Shown here: positions 1 through 8,459 of the stretch, in pieces | Numbering within the stretch: position 1 is the first letter of the stretch | How the letters are laid out: every line of letters starts with the position of its first letter | NCBI GenBank assembly: GCA_965284645.1 | Contig: OZ260106.1 | Span: forward strand, 372,001 to 436,000 | Origin: JAIBAJ01 sp965284645 | GTDB lineage: Bacteria > Bacteroidota > Bacteroidia > JAIBAJ01 | Length of the DNA stretch: 64,000 bases | Direction of reading: 5' to 3' | Translations under genes and position numbers: made by a program | The notes under the pieces: generated by a model | Seen by the model: the letters and a program-made list of their open reading frames with translations, nothing else | Databases searched by the model: none | What the model was told of the DNA's origin: nothing

Positions 1-1452
1 CAAACAGATACCAATGTGGTATTGAACAACCATACGCTATTTGGCTATTTTAAAGGAAAAACCGAAACGCCCTATGAAATTACGGTTAAGAAGCCAAGCG
101 GCTTTTATGGAGCTACAAGCCTTATTTCTTTGCAGTCATCAACCAACCAGGATGTATTTAAAACCATTCGCTACAACGACCTGGTCGATGCCCCGTTGAT
201 GTATTGCAAACCCGATACCACAGCCATGGAAATTGGAGGTGCACAAATTCTGTTTTCGGTTTACAGCCCCAACAAGCAAGTAAGTGCCAAGTTTGTCGGG
301 CAACAGATTAAACCTATACTCGAAGCAGCGAAAAATTACCTCGGTGGACAATTACCAATCAAGAAATACGCTTTTATCATCTATTTGTTCGATGGGTTCA
401 GTGGTTCAGGTTCGGCAGGCGCCCTCGAACATAGCTACAGCAGCATGTATTTTTTACCCGAACAAGATAGCATTAGCATCAGCCAAACCGTTCGGGATGT
501 GGCGGCCCATGAATTTTACCACATCATCACTCCTTTGAATATCCATTCAGAAGAAATCGGGAATTTCGATTTTTCAAACCCAAAAATGAGTCGACACCTC
601 TGGCTTTATGAAGGGGTTACCGAATACACCGCCCACTATGTGCAATTGCGTGAAAAACTCAAAACAGAAAAGGAGTTTATGGAAGAAATGCAGCACAAAA
701 TTCGCACTTCACGCAAGTATTTCAACGACAGCCTACCTTTCACCGAAATGAGCTTGGGATGCCTCGGACAATACGAAGACCAGTACCAAAATGTATACGA
801 AAAAGGGGCCTTGATCGGACTTTGTTTGGATGTTAAATTGCGGCAGCTTACCAAGGGTGCCAAGGGGTTGCAGGACATAATCAATAGCTTGGCCAAGAAA
901 TATCCGAAAGAAAAATCCTTTAAAGATCCGGATTTGATTCCAGAAATAGTGGCCCTTACTTTTCCTGAAATTGGTGAGTTTTTCAAAAATTTCATTGAGG
1001 GCAACAAACCGCTCCCATTTGAGGAAATATTTTCGGCCATAGGCTACAGCTACCGGGCCAAGGAGTATTCCAAAGACTTTTCGTTTGGTAGTTTGAAAAT
1101 GATTATTAACCAGGAAAACAAACGTTTGATCGTTTACGATACCAACGACATGGACGATTTTGGAAAGCTGCTAGGTTTTAAAGTTGGCGACCAGATTATG
1201 GCCATCAACGGAAAGAATGTTAACCAGCTGAATTTCAGGGAGGTGAAAACAAATTGGTACAACGGTGTTAAAGAAGGCGACCTGTTCAAAATAAAAGTAA
1301 TGCGAATGAACGAAAACGGCCATTTACGTCGCAAGGTCTTAAAAGCCAGGGCTGTACGTGTACAATTGATGCGTGAGGATGTACTCGAAAAACTCAGCAA
1401 TCCAAGTCCGGAACAAGTTCAGATGCTAAACTGGTGGATAGGCAAAAGCTAG
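1..1452 (+). CDS. M61 family metallopeptidase with PDZ domain (5' end outside window)
   Basis: This is a zinc aminopeptidase of the M61 (glycyl aminopeptidase) family, probably exported. The reading frame is open from base 1, so the N-terminus, including any signal peptide and most of the N-terminal beta domain, lies outside the window. A GTG at 16 is in frame but is unlikely to be the start. The zinc motif HEFYH begins at codon 170 of the visible frame. It is followed by LWLYEGVTEY, whose Glu is the third zinc ligand. A PDZ domain occupies the last ~100 residues (LLGFKVGDQIMAINGK), as is usual for the family. The protein ends at a TAG at 1450. Structured element S1 begins about 18 nt after the stop. 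Family call is firm; substrate unknown. Confidence 0.9.
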   Translation, partial: QTDTNVVLNNHTLFGYFKGKTETPYEITVKKPSGFYGATSLISLQSSTNQDVFKTIRYNDLVDAPLMYCKPDTTAMEIGGAQILFSVYSPNKQVSAKFVGQQIKPILEAAKNYLGGQLPIKKYAFIIYLFDGFSGSGSAGALEHSYSSMYFLPEQDSISISQTVRDVAAHEFYHIITPLNIHSEEIGNFDFSNPKMSRHLWLYEGVTEYTAHYVQLREKLKTEKEFMEEMQHKIRTSRKYFNDSLPFTEMSLGCLGQYEDQYQNVYEKGALIGLCLDVKLRQLTKGAKGLQDIINSLAKKYPKEKSFKDPDLIPEIVALTFPEIGEFFKNFIEGNKPLPFEEIFSAIGYSYRAKEYSKDFSFGSLKMIINQENKRLIVYDTNDMDDFGKLLGFKVGDQIMAINGKNVNQLNFREVKTNWYNGVKEGDLFKIKVMRMNENGHLRRKVLKARAVRVQLMREDVLEKLSNPSPEQVQMLNWWIGKS

Positions 1453-1470
1453 ATAAGCTTCTTTTTTACT

Positions 1471-1680
1471 TTTTGGCGGGTCCCTTTTCGGCCACAACCA
1501 TACTACCCTGAATAAACTATTTTCCTGGGCCTAAAAGGTCGCGCTTTCGCTAGTACTCCTCGGTCTGCTCCGTGCCTACGCAGCCCTGTGGGGTACCACG
1601 CTCTATCGCTACCCGGGGTTCTTCGTGCCCGGGTGTAGGTGAAGTACGGGGCTGTGGTATTTCATGCCGTGGCAATAAAA
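1471..1680 (+). repeat. Structured intergenic element S1
   Basis: This is a copy of the S family, reading in the same direction as the M61 gene and starting after a T-rich run 18 nt past its stop codon. Helices seen: P1 CGGGT 1477-1481 with ACCCG 1611-1615; P2 CCTTTTCGGCC 1483-1493 with GGCCTAAAAGG 1528-1538 (one mismatch); P3a GTACTCC 1553-1559 with GGGGTAC 1590-1596. The conserved junction GCTTTCGCTAGTACTCC and the CTCTATC block are present. The 3' boundary is approximate. Function unknown. Confidence 0.75.
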
Positions 1681-1749
1681 ATGAGGGAAATAGTAGTGAG
1701 AAATAAGTAGTGAGAAAATAGAAAATAATACTGAACTACCAATCCAGGA

Positions 1750-1848
1750 TATCCCATAACTCATATCCCATAACTCATATCTCACAACTCATATCTCATA
1801 TCTCATAACCTTCCTCACTACTCTTTTCTCTTTTCTCTTTTCTCACTT
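1750..1848. repeat. Low-complexity CATAACTCATATC / CTTTT(CT) tract
   Basis: A pyrimidine-rich low-complexity stretch of degenerate tandem CTCATATC(C/T)CATAA units is followed by CTTTT-type repeats. It lies between elements S1 and S2, which point toward each other. No coding potential is visible. Confidence 0.6.
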
Positions 1849-1857
1849 TACATTCTT

Positions 1858-2007
1858 CCGTCCGGGAAGGGATAGAAGCGGATAACCCACAGGGATGCGT
1901 AGGCACGGAGCAGACCGAGGATTAGAAGCGAATAGCCCGGTGCTTTCGCCAGGGTACACTATATTGTCTGGCACTACAGCTAAATGGCGAAAGCAGCCCG
2001 CCAAATC
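1858..2007 (-). repeat. Structured intergenic element S2
   Basis: S-family copy on the minus strand, starting about 13 nt past the stop of the M1 peptidase gene. P2 is a perfect 11-bp helix, TGCTTTCGCCA 1941-1951 with TGGCGAAAGCA 1985-1995. P3a pairs 1919-1924 with 1883-1888 (TAATCC/GGGTTA on the element strand). Both helices differ in sequence from S1 yet remain complementary. The terminal GGCGGGC box lies at about 1997-2003. Confidence 0.75.
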
Positions 2008-2020
2008 AAAAAAAATGGAC

Positions 2021-5000
2021 TTAAAACGCTCTGCTTATACCCAGCATCCACCTGAACTGGAAATTGGCAGGATCAATGGCTGGCGTGCGGTTTAGCCACA
2101 GTGGAAAATCGGCCCGAATGGTCAAAGGATGAACCTTTTGCAAAAAGCCCCATTTTTTTACGGTAAAGGCAATTCCAACCCCAGCATCGGCTCTGAAGGG
2201 TCCGAGCTTGAACTTTTCCTTAGGCAAATTGGCATTCAAAACACCGGCATCGGCAAACAAATAGGCATCCAAATCGAAGTATTCGCCCAGTTTTTTAGGC
2301 TTCCAACCAAAGTATTTGTCAAACTCAAGTTCCACGTTAACCGAAGCGCCCGAAGTAGAGGCATAATTCAAAATGATGTTTCCATTATCGTCGGTGGTAG
2401 GTGCCAAATAGCCCGCATATCCGCGTAAATTGAGCCCTCCCCCATATTGCATGTGTCGGATATTATCGCCCATGCCCGTCCAGGAAGTTGGAAAAAACGC
2501 AGCCGAACGAACATATTTATTGTCCATCATTTCTTCGGGACTAGCCCCGGCCAAATACAGTTTGCTCTCTTGTGGGATGCTGCTTCCAGTGCCCAATAAG
2601 GCGAAGAAACGGGTGTTGAAGCCAAACTTATCGAGACGATTTTTGTTTACTACTTGGAAAGCCATTTGCGAAAAATTGTACTGGCTACCCGGGCCAATGG
2701 TTTTTACCCAAAACTGAATATTCCCTTGTCCGTTTACATATTGGTATTTATGCTCCAACCCAACTATAACTTGGCTGTTGAGCTTATTCATGGTCCAATC
2801 GTCGGGATTGTGGAGGTAATTCAACTGGTTGCTTCCATGGCGGTACATGCCTTTGAAATTCAAGAAAAACCGGTTTTTAGAATCCTTGCTGAACTTTTCG
2901 AAGCCTAGATTATAGCCTTGCATCCCATCCAACCATTTCAGGTTGAGGCTAATCCATGAATTTTTGGAAAGCCTATCGAGATTGGTTTTATAGTTAAAAT
3001 TGAACGATAAGATATCAAAACCATTGATGCCAGCGGAGGTATCGGGACGGTATTGCAAAAAGCCGGAATTGGCCCAAGCACTTAAACTGAAAATATGGGC
3101 ATGGTTCAAATAATTACCGTTGACATTAAAGCCCAATTTCAAGCCATCGTAGAAATTATACCAGATATCAGGACGGGCATAAATTTCGTAATGGCGCCAA
3201 TCCGAAGCATTGGAAATTTGGCTATCGAAATGCAGCCGGGTTTTGCCTTTCTTATTGTTATTCAGCATGTTGATATCGGCCAAGCGGTTTGACGGATCGA
3301 TAACAACATCCTTGATACCGTTTTCAGCAACTACTTTGAAGGTGTAGGTAGGATTTACCTTTCCCCAGCCAATCCAGCGGGGTAAAACATTGGCATCCGT
3401 TTTCTTTACGAACCAGTTGTTGGGAATATGAAAATCATAGGAAGTCGTATCATCTACCACTACTTTGAAATCCAAGGGCATCTGCATTTCCTCCTTCCGT
3501 TCGAAAGTAATGGCATAGGTGTTTTTCTCCTCTGCTTTTCGGATCGATTTTACGGAATAGTCGATGCGTTTGGTTGTCTCGAGCCATTGGTCAAAAAACC
3601 AGTTGAGATCTACTTTTGTAAACCGAATAAAGCTATTGCGAAAATCTTCCATGTAAGGATGTGCGCAATGCCATTGTTTAAAATAGTTTTTCAGAGCGGC
3701 TGAAAAAAGGCTGTCGCCCAACACATATTGCAGGTTATGCAGCATGGTAGCTGTTTTGAAATACACATTTCGGTATCCACCGCCATGGCCTAGGGCCGTT
3801 TCAAACTCGTCGCTATGGGTATTCAAGGGTTTATCGTTTTCGCGAATAGCCTCGTTGAGGTAGTTATTCATAAAGTAACGGTCAGTCACTAAGTCGCGGC
3901 GTTTGAAATTACGCACATAGGCATTTTTGATGGGTGCTACGGTATCGTAATCGCCGTCGATTTTGCGTTGAGCAATGGTTTCGATATATTGGGTAAAGCC
4001 TTCGTCCAATGCAGCCCGGTAGGTTTCATTGTTTCCCACCATGCCATAAAACCAGTTATGTCCGATTTCGTGGGCAAACAGGCTTCGGTAATCCGGGTCG
4101 CTGCCACCATCGAGGGTAAGCATAGGGTATTCCATTCCGTCGCGGGCATCGGCTACCACCATTTTCGGATAAATATACCGACCAATTTCCTTGCTATAGG
4201 TTTTTATGACTTCGGCGGTATATTCAGCAGCATTTTGCCATTTAGAGGCGTGGGGTTCCTGCACTACAGCAATGCAACGTATCCCTTGCCAATTCACTTC
4301 TCCGATGCGGTAATTTGGATCGGCAGTGAAGGCAAAATCGTGCACATTTTCAGCATGGTATTTCCATGTTTTGGTAATTGTAGAGTCGTATTCAATTACA
4401 ACGGAAGGTTTGGAATCCCAAGGTTTGTCTTTGAAATTTTTGATATCCAAACGGGCTCTCAATTCTTTGGGAAGCACTTCGCTTTCGTTGAGCAGTTCGC
4501 CGGTTGCTTCCACGATGTAATTATTGGCAAAGGTGAGTTCCACATCGTAGGTTCCGTAATCGCCATAAAACTCTTTGCCTAAATGTTGCTGGGTATCCCA
4601 ACCCATTTTTTCATCATAAACGGAGATTCGCGGATACCAATGAACACCATCAAAATGGAGGGAACCGGACGACATAAATACCTTCATTCGACGTCGAAGG
4701 CTTCCGGCATCAAAAAAGGTTTTGAATTGCATGGTAAACGTGGTGCTTTGTCCGGGTAGCAAAGGCTCGGATAAATAAACCTTCATAATGGTATTGTCGA
4801 GTTCGGTAAGCAGCGCTTTTCCTTTCGATTCCATCTTTAACACCCGGGTTCCGAGCTTTCGCGATTCATAGCCACCATATTTAGGTGGGTTACCATTGTT
4901 TTCGTTGAGGGAATGCGCATAACTGCCTGGTTGAAAGGCATTTTGGTACAAATGAAAATAGACGAACTTGAGTGTATCGGGCGAGTTATTCCAATAGGTC

Positions 5001-5200
5001 AACTCCTCCTGACCGGTAATGACCATGGTTTTTTCATTGACCGCAGCCTTGATTTTATACTGAACATCTTGCTGCCAGTAACCGGCTCGAGGCAAACGAT
5101 TTTTCCAATAATGTGGGTTTTGCTGGCTACGGTAGAAGTTTTGAGCATTGACTTGGAAAAGACAAACTAATCCAATACAGGTAAAAAGGGATCTAAGCAT
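2021..5200 (-). CDS. M1 family metallopeptidase with C-terminal beta-barrel-like region
   Basis: A zinc aminopeptidase-type protein of 1,059 residues. A signal peptide of about 20 residues ends in VNAQ. The M1 catalytic part covers roughly residues 40-630. It has HEIGHNWFYGMVGNNE near residue 380 and the distal zinc ligand in ALDEGFTQY. The remaining ~400 residues are unusual: they are rich in alternating aromatic/polar strands, contain an LRGY motif like the one in Omp85-type barrels, and end in an aromatic residue (GISRAF). This suggests an outer-membrane barrel that tethers the peptidase to the cell surface or periplasmic face. The peptidase call is seen directly; the barrel is inference. 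The 2TM gene lies 12 nt upstream in the same direction, so the two are likely co-transcribed. Confidence 0.9.
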   Translation of the reverse strand: MLRSLFTCIGLVCLFQVNAQNFYRSQQNPHYWKNRLPRAGYWQQDVQYKIKAAVNEKTMVITGQEELTYWNNSPDTLKFVYFHLYQNAFQPGSYAHSLNENNGNPPKYGGYESRKLGTRVLKMESKGKALLTELDNTIMKVYLSEPLLPGQSTTFTMQFKTFFDAGSLRRRMKVFMSSGSLHFDGVHWYPRISVYDEKMGWDTQQHLGKEFYGDYGTYDVELTFANNYIVEATGELLNESEVLPKELRARLDIKNFKDKPWDSKPSVVIEYDSTITKTWKYHAENVHDFAFTADPNYRIGEVNWQGIRCIAVVQEPHASKWQNAAEYTAEVIKTYSKEIGRYIYPKMVVADARDGMEYPMLTLDGGSDPDYRSLFAHEIGHNWFYGMVGNNETYRAALDEGFTQYIETIAQRKIDGDYDTVAPIKNAYVRNFKRRDLVTDRYFMNNYLNEAIRENDKPLNTHSDEFETALGHGGGYRNVYFKTATMLHNLQYVLGDSLFSAALKNYFKQWHCAHPYMEDFRNSFIRFTKVDLNWFFDQWLETTKRIDYSVKSIRKAEEKNTYAITFERKEEMQMPLDFKVVVDDTTSYDFHIPNNWFVKKTDANVLPRWIGWGKVNPTYTFKVVAENGIKDVVIDPSNRLADINMLNNNKKGKTRLHFDSQISNASDWRHYEIYARPDIWYNFYDGLKLGFNVNGNYLNHAHIFSLSAWANSGFLQYRPDTSAGINGFDILSFNFNYKTNLDRLSKNSWISLNLKWLDGMQGYNLGFEKFSKDSKNRFFLNFKGMYRHGSNQLNYLHNPDDWTMNKLNSQVIVGLEHKYQYVNGQGNIQFWVKTIGPGSQYNFSQMAFQVVNKNRLDKFGFNTRFFALLGTGSSIPQESKLYLAGASPEEMMDNKYVRSAAFFPTSWTGMGDNIRHMQYGGGLNLRGYAGYLAPTTDDNGNIILNYASTSGASVNVELEFDKYFGWKPKKLGEYFDLDAYLFADAGVLNANLPKEKFKLGPFRADAGVGIAFTVKKWGFLQKVHPLTIRADFPLWLNRTPAIDPANFQFRWMLGISRAF

Positions 5201-5212
5201 AAGGAATAAAGA

Positions 5213-5488
5213 CTATTGGCCGTGTTTCTTTTTCAAACGTTCGTATTCGCGTTGGGCTAAAATATCGGCATCTCCGCCATAGGCACTGAAGTAGGCAAAA
5301 ACCACTCCCAATCCCCATCCGATGGTGCACCACATTGGCCAAGGATGACCTCTTTCGCCATCAGCCCCACCAATGGCCCAAAGTGCCCACAAAAAGGCAT
5401 TTATTACCAAATAGGCCATCAAATGGCGTTGAAAACCGGCTCTTTTTTTGGCCATTTTCCATAACTCTTTGTCTTTTTTCGATTCCAT
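5213..5488 (-). CDS. 2TM domain-containing protein
   Basis: A 91-residue protein with two predicted membrane helices (HLMAYLVINAFLWALWAIGG and MWCTIGWGLGVVFAYFSAYG) and charged ends. It matches the 2TM domain that is widespread and often tandem in Bacteroidota. The start was set at the ATG at 5488 (MESKKDKELWKMAKKRAGF), because the frame upstream encodes an atypical hydrophobic stretch and the 2TM domain begins with this charged segment. It lies 12 nt upstream of the M1 peptidase gene. Role unknown; in some relatives 2TM domains accompany LytTR histidine kinases, but none is present here. Confidence 0.8.
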   Translation of the reverse strand: MESKKDKELWKMAKKRAGFQRHLMAYLVINAFLWALWAIGGADGERGHPWPMWCTIGWGLGVVFAYFSAYGGDADILAQREYERLKKKHGQ

Positions 5489-5651
5489 GCTGGTTTGGAG
5501 ATTTAGGAATGGTAAAAGTAGAATTTTTAGCAAAAGAAAGGTGATGGTTTTCCTTTGAAATTCTGAAACTTTCCAATTAGCCTTTTGCCTTATTTTAATT
5601 AACATTGTGAATTAGAGAATTAGGAATTTAAATCCCAAGCCACAAAACCCG

Positions 5652-5659
5652 TACTTTTG
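5652..5659 (+). promoter_or_regulatory. -7 box TACTTTTG upstream of AsmA-like gene
   Basis: A perfect match to the Bacteroidota -7 consensus TAnnTTTG, 27 nt before the ATG at 5687. No clear -33 TTTG was identified. Confidence 0.55.
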
Positions 5660-5686
5660 TCCTACTAACAACCCTACTATTCGGTT

Positions 5687-8419
5687 ATGAAGAAAAAAAT
5701 TCTTTACGGAATCCTATTGTTTTTTGCCCTTTTCATCGGAACTTTAGTTGCCATTCCCTTTTTGTTCAAAGACAAAATCATCGCCAAAGTAAAAGAAGAA
5801 GCCAATAAAAAGTTGGAAGCCAAAATGGACTTTGGTGATTTCGACCTTACCTTGATTCGAAGCTTCCCAAACCTTCGATTTGAATTGGAGAACTTTTCAT
5901 TGGTAGGAATAAAAGATTTTGAAGGCGACACCTTGGTTTCCATCAAATCCTTTTATGTGAATTTAGATTTGATGAGTGTTATCAATGGCGGACAGTATAA
6001 GGTAAACGGACTTTTCTTGGACCAACCCAAAATCAAAGCCTTAAAACTTAGCAATGGAATGGCCAACTGGAACATCATGAAACCTAGTCCGGCCGAGGAA
6101 ACTACACCAGAAAAGGAAGGAAGCACTTCTTTTAGCTTGTCTTTGAAAAAGTTAGAAATTACGGATGGTGTTATTCGTTTTGATGACGACAGTTCTAAAA
6201 TCCATACGTATTTGAAAGATTTGGATTATACCTTGAGTGGAGACTTTTCGGAGGCCCAAACTAGTCTCGAAAATGAACTCAAAATTGAAAGGATGGATGT
6301 AAGCTATGGTGGAATTAGCTATTTCAACAAAACCAAAGTAGCTCTTGATGCCACAATTGATGCCGATTTGGTGAAGAGCAAATACGTTTTGAAAGACAAT
6401 TCTTTGGTCTTAAACGCCTTGGAATTGGCTTGGGAAGGGTATGTTGAAATGCCCGCCAACGACATTACTATGGATTTAAAATTTGGAGCTAAAAAAACGG
6501 AGTTTAAGAATATTCTTTCTTTGATTCCGGCCATTTTCATGAAAGATTTTGAATCAGTAAAAACCAGCGGAAAACTTGGATTGGACGGCTATGCCAAAGG
6601 TGTATACAACGAAAAAATGTTACCGGCTTTTGGGTTAAAAATCTTGGTCGAAAATGGCTACTTTAAATACCCAAGCTTACCGAAAGACGTAAAAAACATA
6701 GCTATCAATGTGGATATCAGCGGAAAAGGCACACCAGACAATACCGTAATCGATATTAAAAAGTTCCACTTCGACATTTCAGAAAACCCAGTTGATATTG
6801 CACTATTGATAAAAACACCTATATCAGACCCCGCTATCAAAGGAACAATACTAGGTAAAATCAATTTGGGTAGTTTGGGCGATGTCATTCCATTGGAGAA
6901 GGAAGAGAAGTTGAACGGTTCGGTGATAGCAGATATCAAATTAGAAGGGAAACAAAGTATGATTGACCGCAAAGCATACGAGGAATTCAAAGCCGACGGA
7001 CAGTTGATTTTAATGGATATTGTTTACAATACAAAGGCTGTAAAACTTCCGGTAGAGATTAAAAAGGCTTATTTGAATTTCTCTCCCCAATTTTTGGATT
7101 TAAGTCAGTTTGAAGCTAAAATCGGCAAAAGTGATTTGAACATGAAAGGAAAAATTGAGAATTTCTTGGCCTACTACTTCAAAAATGAGACCTTGAAAGG
7201 CGATTTCACATTCCAATCAAACACCTTAAATGCAGACGAACTCATGGCTAGTGTTCCTGAGGATGGAGAGCCTCAAGCACCAGATACAGCAGCGCTTACC
7301 GCACCAGATGTTCCAAGCAACCTGGATGTAAAATTGTCCACTACCATTGGTCATTTAACGTATGATGTATATGATTTGAAAAATATTAGTGGGGTTGTTA
7401 CGGTAAAAAACAAACAAGCTGATCTTTCGAATTTAAAAGCCAATATGCTGGATGGACAAGTAGTGATGAACGGACGATACAATGTTGAAAATAGCTTAAA
7501 ACCCAAAGTAGATTTTGATTTGGCGGTAAGTGATTTTGATATTCAAAAAACCTTCAAAACTTTTAATACAGTTGAAAAGCTGGCCCCAATAGCCAAACAG
7601 GCCCAAGGCAAATTTAGCACAGGTATGAAATTCAATGCCGTATTTGACCAAGCCTTAAATCCCGATTTAAAATCCCTCAACGGAGGAGGAATCCTTACAA
7701 CGAAATCGGTTACCATAACCAACTTTGAACCCTTGAACAAAGTGGCCGATGCCTTGAAAATGGATAAGTACAAAAAACTTGCCCTAAACGACGTAAAAGT
7801 TCAATATGAATTCAAAGATGGAAAAGTTGAAGTGAAACCCTACGATTTAGCCTTGGGCAAATCCAATGTCAACATTGCCGGATTTACAGGATTTGACCAA
7901 AGTTTAGATTACAACATGAAATTTACCATTCCTACCAGCGAAATGCCAGCACAGGCAACCCAAGCCGTAAATGGACTTTTGGCACAAGCCAATAAAGCCG
8001 CTGGAACCCAATTAAGTCTGGGCGAAAAGGTAAATATTGATGTAAAAGTCGGTGGAACCATCACCAAACCAACCGTTAAAACTGGATTAAAGGACGCCGC
8101 TAAAAATGCAGTAGACGATTTGAAAAAACAAGCCGAAGAATTGGCCAAACAAAAACTGAAAGAAGCTGAGGAAAGAGCAAAAGCGGAAGCCGAAAAACTA
8201 AAAAAACAAGCTCAGGATGAGGCTGCTAAGTTGAAAAAACAAGCAGAAGACAAGGCCAAAGCCGAAGCCGATAAATTAAAAGCAGAGGCCGAAAAGAAAA
8301 AGAAAGAACTGGAAGCAAAAGCCAAAGCAGAAGCAGAGAAAGCTAAAAAGGAAGCTGAAGAAAAAGCCAAAAAAGAAGCTGAAAAAGGTTTGAGAAATCT
8401 CTTTGGAGGTAAAAAATAA
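5687..8419 (+). CDS. AsmA family protein with Lys/Ala/Glu-rich C-terminal tail
   Basis: A 910-residue envelope protein. One N-terminal membrane anchor (ILYGILLFFALFIGTLVAIPFLF) precedes the AsmA N-terminal signature (LTLIRSFPNLRFELENFSLVG) and long repetitive beta-structure, ending with an AsmA-like C-terminal region around residues 560-790. Family members form bridge-like proteins implicated in lipid transport between the inner and outer membranes. The last ~100 residues (from about base 8099) are an almost uninterrupted KAEAEKLKKQAEE-type charged helix, which ends in LRNLFGGKK. This tail is atypical for the family. A -7 box lies 27 nt upstream. The bshC start is 40 nt downstream, so the two may be co-transcribed without an obvious functional link. 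Confidence 0.85.
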   Translation: MKKKILYGILLFFALFIGTLVAIPFLFKDKIIAKVKEEANKKLEAKMDFGDFDLTLIRSFPNLRFELENFSLVGIKDFEGDTLVSIKSFYVNLDLMSVINGGQYKVNGLFLDQPKIKALKLSNGMANWNIMKPSPAEETTPEKEGSTSFSLSLKKLEITDGVIRFDDDSSKIHTYLKDLDYTLSGDFSEAQTSLENELKIERMDVSYGGISYFNKTKVALDATIDADLVKSKYVLKDNSLVLNALELAWEGYVEMPANDITMDLKFGAKKTEFKNILSLIPAIFMKDFESVKTSGKLGLDGYAKGVYNEKMLPAFGLKILVENGYFKYPSLPKDVKNIAINVDISGKGTPDNTVIDIKKFHFDISENPVDIALLIKTPISDPAIKGTILGKINLGSLGDVIPLEKEEKLNGSVIADIKLEGKQSMIDRKAYEEFKADGQLILMDIVYNTKAVKLPVEIKKAYLNFSPQFLDLSQFEAKIGKSDLNMKGKIENFLAYYFKNETLKGDFTFQSNTLNADELMASVPEDGEPQAPDTAALTAPDVPSNLDVKLSTTIGHLTYDVYDLKNISGVVTVKNKQADLSNLKANMLDGQVVMNGRYNVENSLKPKVDFDLAVSDFDIQKTFKTFNTVEKLAPIAKQAQGKFSTGMKFNAVFDQALNPDLKSLNGGGILTTKSVTITNFEPLNKVADALKMDKYKKLALNDVKVQYEFKDGKVEVKPYDLALGKSNVNIAGFTGFDQSLDYNMKFTIPTSEMPAQATQAVNGLLAQANKAAGTQLSLGEKVNIDVKVGGTITKPTVKTGLKDAAKNAVDDLKKQAEELAKQKLKEAEERAKAEAEKLKKQAQDEAAKLKKQAEDKAKAEADKLKAEAEKKKKELEAKAKAEAEKAKKEAEEKAKKEAEKGLRNLFGGKK

Positions 8420-8459
8420 TAAGGACTTTTTCTTAGCAATAAAATAGGAGATCTGTTGT

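Noticed and set aside
1895..2095. 66-codon frame across element S2
   Set aside because: It reads through the structured element and the end of the M1 gene antisense; not credible as a gene.
3968..4582. 204-codon plus-strand frame opposite the M1 peptidase
   Set aside because: It lies wholly antisense to a gene with clear catalytic motifs and shows no family signature.
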